Source of the DNA: Cupriavidus pauculus
GTDB lineage: Bacteria; Pseudomonadota; Gammaproteobacteria; Burkholderiales; Burkholderiaceae
DNA: 64,000 nucleotides
NCBI RefSeq assembly: GCF_002858765.1
Contig: NZ_PJRP01000008.1
Coordinates: 186,001 to 250,000, forward strand
Direction: 5' to 3'
Shown here piece after piece: positions 59,701 through 64,000 of the stretch (position 1 is its first letter; each line of letters opens with the position of its first letter). The position numbers and the translations under genes are program-made. The notes under the pieces were generated by a model. It ran no database searches. It worked only from the letters and a program-made list of their open reading frames with translations, and had not been told where the DNA came from.

Positions 59701-60505
59701 GCACCAGCGACACGCCGTGCGCGTCGCACAGGCGCTGCAGCACCTCGCGGCAGATCGGTTCCTTGAGCGAGCTGACGGCCAGCGGCAGCGGGCACAGGCC
59801 CGCGTCGAGCAGTGCCTCGGCCATCGCATCGAACACATCGGTATTGCCGGCCTGCAGGTGCGACCGGTAGAACAGCAGCGGCACCACGGGCGCGCCGTCG
59901 AGCCCGCGCGCCGCCCATTCGCGTTGCCAGTCCTGCACCGTGGCCACGCCGTGATTGCGATGGTAGAGCGCGGCCTGCGGCAGCACCTGCGCCGGCAGCA
60001 CCGGCAGGGTGTGGCCATAGGCATGCTGGCCCAGGCAGCGGAAGAACTGCTCGGCATTGCCCGCCCCGCCCTCGCGCAAATAGCGCCAGAGCTGGTGCGA
60101 CAGCGCCGGCGGCGCATTGCCAAGCCGCGCCAGGTTGTCGTCCTCGTCCAGGTCGCCCGAGAACATCACCAGCAGCTGGCCGCGTGCGCGCGCCAGTTCG
60201 GGCAGGCGCTCCAGCCCGTAGGCCCAGTCGCTGGCCCCGCCCAGGTGGTCCACCACCACCACCCGCGCGTGCTGCAGCACCTCGTCGATATAGAGATCGA
60301 GCGACGCCGGCTGGCGCAGGTACATCTGGTTGGCCAGCCGCACGGTTGGATAGCCGTCGCCCAGTCTGGGCACGGCGGCGGCCAGCAGCGACAGCGTGGT
60401 ATCGGCCGCGCTCAGGATGACAATGTCGCCCGGCGTCTGCTCGATGCGCAGCACCACGGCGCTGTCTTCGACAAAGCCGCCGGGCCGGGTGGACAGCAGG
60501 TGCAT
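56699..60505 (-). CDS. cobN: Cobaltochelatase subunit CobN
   Basis: A 1,268-residue large chelatase subunit that inserts cobalt into hydrogenobyrinate a,c-diamide in aerobic cobalamin synthesis. Family stretches include QVILSGGNREDWLADSQGLG (about 330), LAYRCPHTEVDVVRYRPDPE (about 378), ASEGRIGNGVGLDTPASVVQ (about 427), VVHVGKHGNLEWLPGKSVAL (His-containing, about 573) and LPTGRNFYSVDTRAVPTRTA (about 876). The length matches CobN (about 1,270). ATG 60505 is chosen within a frame open further upstream; it lies 29 bases after the cobW stop. It is read together with cobW before it and the ChlI/ChlD-like genes after it. Confidence 0.94.
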   Translation of the reverse strand: MHLLSTRPGGFVEDSAVVLRIEQTPGDIVILSAADTTLSLLAAAVPRLGDGYPTVRLANQMYLRQPASLDLYIDEVLQHARVVVVDHLGGASDWAYGLERLPELARARGQLLVMFSGDLDEDDNLARLGNAPPALSHQLWRYLREGGAGNAEQFFRCLGQHAYGHTLPVLPAQVLPQAALYHRNHGVATVQDWQREWAARGLDGAPVVPLLFYRSHLQAGNTDVFDAMAEALLDAGLCPLPLAVSSLKEPICREVLQRLCDAHGVSLVLNTTAFSVASLDSAGQDAAIAGTGADAPLANDAPVLQVILSGGNREDWLADSQGLGTRDVAMHVAMPEVDGRIITRAVSFKGLAYRCPHTEVDVVRYRPDPERIGFVAELARRWCRLRTLPAAEKRLALILANYPASEGRIGNGVGLDTPASVVQILTMLKDAGYAVGPLPADGDALMQGLTRGVTNDLAQHAWRPAFQSVAMADYLAWLARLPQANQDAIAARWGSPEADPMVRDGRFMIAGVRTGNVFVGIQPARAYGVDDYASYHDAELVPPHGYLAFYFWLRHTFAIDAVVHVGKHGNLEWLPGKSVALSDACWPDAILGPLPHLYPFIVNDPGEGAQAKRRAQAVIIDHLMPPLTRAENYGPLQDLERQVDEYYEALTVDPRRAKLLRREILKSIVGQQLHRELGIDAPASGEEEDALLNRTDAWLCELKESQIRDGLHVFGMSPQGRQRRDTLAALARYPVGDGLDGRASLLAALAADLSLGDGFDPLDADWAAPWHGPRPAALADIDDEPWRHHGDTRERLEALALRLLDEDAAVGPQSGAVLARLREQVAPRLDACGAQELLQLERGLAGRFVPPGPSGAPSRGRPDVLPTGRNFYSVDTRAVPTRTAWTLGLRAADQLIERHLQEHGEYPRAVGLSVWGTATMRTGGDDIAQAMALLGVRPKWAHGSHRVVDFEILPMAIFDRPRVDVTLRVSGFFRDAFANLVAIFDAAVRAVAALDEPEDINPVRARVLAEQHALTQQGMDADAALERASWRVFGARPGDYGTGLQALIDGRRWQTDGDLAHAYLHAGGYAYGQRADGVEASDTFATRLAEIDVVLQNQDNREHDILDANDYYQFQGGMVAAVRHLGGTQPAIYHGDHANPAAPRVRTLGEEIARVIRTRVVNPKWIDGVKRHGYKGAFEMAATVDYLFGYDATARVVGDHQYALVADAYVHDAATRDFLARHNPRALQGICERLLEAMERGLWQEPGDQRERIAHHLLDNEQRLEGMQ

Positions 60506-60534
60506 CGCTTCGGTCGCCTCGACTGCGTCAGCGG

Positions 60535-61599
60535 TCAGGCCGCCAGCGCGGCATCCAGCGACGCCTGCAGCACGGCGCCGTCGAGTTCCTGGCCGATCAG
60601 CACCACGCGCGTGCCCTGCGGCTCGCCGGCACGCCACGCGCGATCGAAATAGCTGTCGAAGCGCTGACCCACGCCATGCAGCACCAGCCGCATGGCCTTG
60701 CCCGGCAGCGTGGCAAAGCCCTTCACGCGATAGATCGTGTGCGCGGCCACCAGCTTCTGCAGCGCGGCCACCAGCGCATCGCGGTCTACGGTGCCGGCCT
60801 GCACTACCACCGAATCGAACTCGTCGTGATGGTGATCGGCGTGGTCGGGGTCATCGGCGCTGCCGTGATGATCGACGCGCAGGTGAATCGTGTCTTCCGA
60901 CGCGCGCTGCAGGCCCAGCAGCATGCTCACGTCCAGCTTGCCGGCCTGCGCGGGCACGATCTTGACCTCCGCCGGAATCTCCGGCCGCACCAGCGCTTCC
61001 ACGCTGGCGATCTGCGCGGCGTCCATCAGGTCGGTCTTGTTCAGGATCACCAGGTCGGCGCTGGCCAGCTGGTCTTCAAACAGTTCATGCAGCGGCGACT
61101 CGTGGTCCAGGTTCGGATCGGCCCGGCGTTGCGCATCAACCGCCACCGGATTCGCGGCGAACTGGCCGGCCGCCGCCGCGGGGCCATCGACCACGGTCAC
61201 CACGGAATCCACCGTGAACGCATTGCGGATGCTGGGCCAGTGGAAGGCCTGCACCAGCGGCTTGGGCAGGGCCAGGCCAGACGTTTCGATCAGCACGTGA
61301 TCGATCTGGTCGCGGCGCTCCAGCAACTGTTCCATGACCGGGAAGAACTCCTCCTGCACGGTGCAGCACAGGCAGCCGTTGGCCAGCTCGTACAGCTGGC
61401 CCGTGGGCTCGCCCGCGTCGTCGCAGCCGATACCGCATCCCTTCAGGATTTCGCCGTCGATGCCCAGTTCGCCAAACTCGTTGACGATCACCGCGATGCG
61501 GCGGCCGTTGGCGTTGTCGAGGATATGGCGCAGCAGCGTGGTCTTGCCGCTGCCAAGGAAGCCCGTAACGATGGTGGCCGGAATCTTGGAGGTTTGCAT
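60535..61599 (-). CDS. cobW: CobW-type metal-chaperone GTPase
   Basis: A 354-residue G3E GTPase. The P-loop is TIVTGFLGSGKTTLLRHILD (about 9-28), Mg/Glu region VNEFGELGIDGEIL, the metal motif NGCLCCTVQEEF (CxCC, about 73-84), guanine specificity NKTDLMDA (about 189) and a COG0523 C-terminal domain with YRVKGF. A His/Asp-rich loop (HHGSADDPDHADHHHDEFD, about 243-261) is a likely cobalt or zinc store. In cobalamin operons CobW is thought to deliver cobalt to CobN. ATG 61599 begins the fold but has no good ribosome site; the frame is open further upstream. Confidence 0.92.
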   Translation of the reverse strand: MQTSKIPATIVTGFLGSGKTTLLRHILDNANGRRIAVIVNEFGELGIDGEILKGCGIGCDDAGEPTGQLYELANGCLCCTVQEEFFPVMEQLLERRDQIDHVLIETSGLALPKPLVQAFHWPSIRNAFTVDSVVTVVDGPAAAAGQFAANPVAVDAQRRADPNLDHESPLHELFEDQLASADLVILNKTDLMDAAQIASVEALVRPEIPAEVKIVPAQAGKLDVSMLLGLQRASEDTIHLRVDHHGSADDPDHADHHHDEFDSVVVQAGTVDRDALVAALQKLVAAHTIYRVKGFATLPGKAMRLVLHGVGQRFDSYFDRAWRAGEPQGTRVVLIGQELDGAVLQASLDAALAA

Positions 61600-61750
61600 G
61601 CGGAGGCTCGGACGGAATTTGCGAAGGCGATCAGGATACGGAGATCCGAAGGGGCTGTCTATTTGCGTGTGGCGATGGGCTGCGCCTTCTCCTGCCTGCT
61701 GGAGAGGCCCAGCGATGCAATCCACGACGGTTGCGACTTGATTCGCCGCG

Positions 61751-61802
61751 CCCTCTCCCCCAGCCCCTCTCCCGCGCGCGGGAGAGGGGCTGGGGGAGAG
61801 GG
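61751..61802. repeat. 52-bp perfect palindrome (REP-like)
   Basis: Two 26-bp arms (61751-61776 and 61777-61802) are exact reverse complements with no loop. The inner 26 bp (CCCCTCTCCCGCG and its complement) equal the core of the palindrome at 23572-23603, and the outer arms add CCCTCTCCCCCAG. It lies in the 221-base gap between the CobN-like paralogue and cobW. No cobalamin riboswitch was seen in this gap. Confidence 0.85.
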
Positions 61803-61820
61803 GGAGCGCATCCCCCTCCA

Positions 61821-64000
61821 TCAACGTCTCGCCCTGCGCCAACCGGCGTAGGCACCCGCGCCGATGGTCAGCGCCGCCAGCATCAGCGCGAGCGTCAGGT
61901 GACGGGCGCGTTCCGCCGGGGCCGCTGCCACCGGCATGGCCTGCGGCGCCAGCCGCTGACCGGTCACGTGTTCCGTGTCGGCCTGTGCGATTGCCGGCCC
62001 CGGCAGAGGAGCAGGCGCGACAGGGGCGGCAGGCTCCTGACGCACCGGCGCGGCCTTCGGCGCCGATGGCGTGGATCGCACCCCCTTTGTGCCCTGCCCG
62101 GCCGGCCCCACCACCGCATCGGCCAATTCGCGGCCCAGCGCCTTCATGTCGATGCGCGCGGCCTTGCCCTGTCGTGCGATATGCGCCATCAGCACCGGGT
62201 TGCCGCAGGTGTTGGCCGTGCAGGACAGCCCGTCGCGCCGCACGCTTTCCGCGTACTGGCGCAGCAGTTCGCGACGCTCGGCATCGGTAAAGCGGTAACT
62301 GCCCTGGCGGTCCACTTCGAGCAGGCGCGCCAGGATGCCCTGTTGCGCGTGCGGATTGTTCGCGCGGAAGAACGCATCCATGTCCATGCCGAGCTTGTCG
62401 GCCACATAGACGTCGTAGGTCCGTTGCCAGAACGCGCCGGGCATCTGCTCGGGCACCGTGGCCTGAAAGCCGTACAGGTGCTCCACTTCCTTGTACATCT
62501 CGCGGGCACCCGCATAGCCCGAGCGCTGCATCGCGCCGATCCACTTCGGATTCCACTGCCGCGCATTGAGTTCGGAAGCCAGCCACGTGCGCGCGTCCAC
62601 GGTCTGCGTTTCGCCCGCGCGGCGCAGGTTATGCAGCCAGAGCGGCGGCGCCGTGCCGCTGACCGCCCGCGTGGCGGCCGTCAGCCCGCCCGCGTACTGG
62701 TAGGTGTCGTCGTTGTCCAGCGCCCCGTAGAGCGTGCTGGTGCGCGAGAACAGCACCGCCTGGTTCGATTTCAGGTGGGTGGCCAGCGCCGCCGGCGCCG
62801 ATTCGCCCCAGCCATCGGCCGAATAGGCAAAGTTCATATAGCGCAGGTACTGCCGGGCCAGGCCGTCAGGCGGCCCCTGGGCGTCGCGGCTCTGCTCGAC
62901 CATCTGCTGCACGCCGATCGCGTAATTGCCCGGCTTGGCGGCGAATACGCGCGCCCTCGCCAGCCTGCCGGCCTGTTCCGGGTCGACCCCCTGCCGGGCC
63001 AACTCCGCTGTCACGTCCCGATCATGGCGGCTAATTGCATTATTGCCAGCGGCGGCGGCCAGGCGAGCGGCCTTGTCCAGCAGCGCGATCTTGTCGCCAA
63101 ACCCGTCGCGGTAGATGCCGGACGTCGTCAGCAGCACGTTCACGCGCGGCCGGCCCAGCTCGGCGTCGGGAATCAGCCGCACATCCTCGACATTGCCGCG
63201 CGCATTCCAGACCGGTTCCACCCCCATCAGGTACAGCGCCTCGGCTTCCATCGCGCCCTGATGGCGTTCGGTCTCGCCATACCAGAGCACCATCGACACC
63301 GACTCCGGCCATTTGCCGTGTTCGCGCCGAAAGCGCTCCAGTGTCTGTCCGGCCATCGTCTTGCCCAGCGCCCAGGCGGCGCGCGTGGGAATCCGGGCCC
63401 CGTCGAAGGCGTGCAGGTTGCGCCCCGTGGGCAAGCTGTCCGGAACCCGCACGGGGTCGCCCAGCGGCCCGCTGGTCAGGTAGCGGCCAGCCAGCACGGT
63501 GATCAGTCCATCCAGTTCCGACTGGGGCGATGCACGCAGATCCGCCAGCCATTGCCGGCCGGCCTCCAGCGCGCGGCGCACATCGTCGCTGGCGCCTGCC
63601 GGCAGGGCCGGTGGGCGGCCCGCTACCAGATCGGCGGCCCAGGCATGCAACTGCGCCGCATCGGCCTGGGTCCGGGTGCCCAGCATCATGGCCAGCGCGT
63701 CGATCTGGTCGGCTTGCGCCGGCATCTGACCCAGCACATGGATGCCCAGCGGCATCGGCTCGGCTTCCACCTTGTGCAGGAAGGCATGCACGACCGGCTC
63801 GATGGTGTCCCACGGGGCGTTGGCGTCCAGCCCCAGTTGCTGGTCAAGCTTCAGTGTCCGGATCTGTTCCAGCGCCTGCTTCCGGTACTGCGCCGACAAC
63901 TCGGGCGCGCTGTCTTGCGTGGCATCGGCCTGTTCGATCGCTTCGTCCAGCGACGCCAGCACCGGCGGCTGCCCGGCGGCGGCCAGCAGCGGCGCCAGGT
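61821..64000 (-). CDS. CobN-like chelatase with C-terminal membrane anchor (5' end outside window)
   Basis: The last 726 or so residues of a second CobN/ChlH-type protein; the frame is open to the window edge, so the N terminus lies to the right. Family stretches match CobN: PWDTIEPVVHAFLHKVEAEP, PLGIHVLGQMP, LPTGRNLHAFDGARIPTRAA, RPRVNVLLTTSGIYRDGFGD and QWNPKWIGAMQRSGYAGARE. After the chelatase domain comes a Pro/Ala-rich linker and a terminal span, LTLALMLAALTIGAGAYAGW, with RRARR at the end, a membrane anchor with its tip inside. Soluble CobN lacks this. Anchored CobN-like proteins such as HmuS occur in heme/porphyrin uptake, so a periplasmic metal-tetrapyrrole role is possible. Confidence 0.88.
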   Translation of the reverse strand, partial: LAPLLAAAGQPPVLASLDEAIEQADATQDSAPELSAQYRKQALEQIRTLKLDQQLGLDANAPWDTIEPVVHAFLHKVEAEPMPLGIHVLGQMPAQADQIDALAMMLGTRTQADAAQLHAWAADLVAGRPPALPAGASDDVRRALEAGRQWLADLRASPQSELDGLITVLAGRYLTSGPLGDPVRVPDSLPTGRNLHAFDGARIPTRAAWALGKTMAGQTLERFRREHGKWPESVSMVLWYGETERHQGAMEAEALYLMGVEPVWNARGNVEDVRLIPDAELGRPRVNVLLTTSGIYRDGFGDKIALLDKAARLAAAAGNNAISRHDRDVTAELARQGVDPEQAGRLARARVFAAKPGNYAIGVQQMVEQSRDAQGPPDGLARQYLRYMNFAYSADGWGESAPAALATHLKSNQAVLFSRTSTLYGALDNDDTYQYAGGLTAATRAVSGTAPPLWLHNLRRAGETQTVDARTWLASELNARQWNPKWIGAMQRSGYAGAREMYKEVEHLYGFQATVPEQMPGAFWQRTYDVYVADKLGMDMDAFFRANNPHAQQGILARLLEVDRQGSYRFTDAERRELLRQYAESVRRDGLSCTANTCGNPVLMAHIARQGKAARIDMKALGRELADAVVGPAGQGTKGVRSTPSAPKAAPVRQEPAAPVAPAPLPGPAIAQADTEHVTGQRLAPQAMPVAAAPAERARHLTLALMLAALTIGAGAYAGWRRARR

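Noticed and set aside
58139..60652. An 837-codon open frame on the + strand opposite cobN
   Set aside because: It is antisense to a full-length, motif-complete CobN. Its translation is Arg/His/Gln-rich low complexity, typical of a GC-rich shadow frame.
61600..61820. Search for a cobalamin riboswitch before cobW
   Set aside because: No B12-box-like sequence was found; the gap is filled by the 52-bp palindrome and has no other clear structure. One may exist upstream of the operon outside the window.

Overview
The window looks like chromosome from a high-GC betaproteobacterium of the family Burkholderiaceae, most likely Cupriavidus or a close relative. The signs are the GC-rich composition, two Bug/TctC-type solute receptors, many LysR regulators, a long (526-residue) isocitrate lyase, a Burkholderiales-type porin and an aerobic CobN system. 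No rRNA, tRNA or CRISPR array was seen. Every functional call rests on reading the translated sequence; no database search was run.

Layout. 1-2.8 kb: the 3' end of a gamma-glutamyltransferase gene, an exporter-type ABC protein and a 45-residue membrane peptide. 2.9-4.3 kb: an intact IS3-family (IS150-like) element with a 3-bp target duplication, sitting in the loop of what was a transcription terminator. 4.4-6.0 kb: chemoreceptor 1. 6.6-17.6 kb: a nitrogen-acquisition block. It has a LuxR-type response regulator and an unusual sensor in which an NCS1 permease is fused to a histidine kinase and receiver. A divergent operon follows, with a five-gene urea/short-chain-amide ABC transporter, formamidase and an FmdB zinc ribbon. 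A sigma54-type promoter faces the sensor gene. 17.6-23.5 kb: an MFS transporter, a LysR, and a Bug receptor-galB-galC operon for the end of the gallate/protocatechuate 4,5-cleavage route, with a divergent LysR.

23.6-32.2 kb: an AlaC-like aminotransferase, a lipoprotein, a YqjI/YqjH-like metal-responsive PadR and siderophore-reductase pair with clear operator repeats, an HCCA isomerase, chemoreceptor 2, a small membrane/periplasmic pair, a D-threonine-aldolase-family enzyme and an unknown protein. 32.2-39.2 kb: a 57-residue lipoprotein and Tat-exported phospholipase C, a frameshifted M20 peptidase, and a LysR with an M14 peptidase and an alpha/beta hydrolase. 39.2-41.1 kb: aceA with a conspicuous upstream repeat pair and a strong terminator. 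41.3-44.9 kb: three oxidoreductases and a LysR. 44.9-50.9 kb: a Bug receptor, a beta-lactamase-fold hydrolase, a porin and small envelope proteins.

51-53.8 kb is the least familiar part. A TetR regulator, a secreted protein made of nine (F/Y)xDGAR motifs and a membrane-anchored alpha/beta hydrolase share three copies of one operator, CTATCTA-N4-TAGATAG. 53.8-64 kb: chemoreceptor 3, which has almost no periplasmic part, then an aerobic metal-chelatase operon read leftward (CobN-like membrane-anchored paralogue, CobW, CobN, ChlI-like, ChlD-like). The paralogue runs off the right edge. All three chemoreceptor genes have sigma28-like promoter candidates, suggesting they belong to one flagellar regulon.
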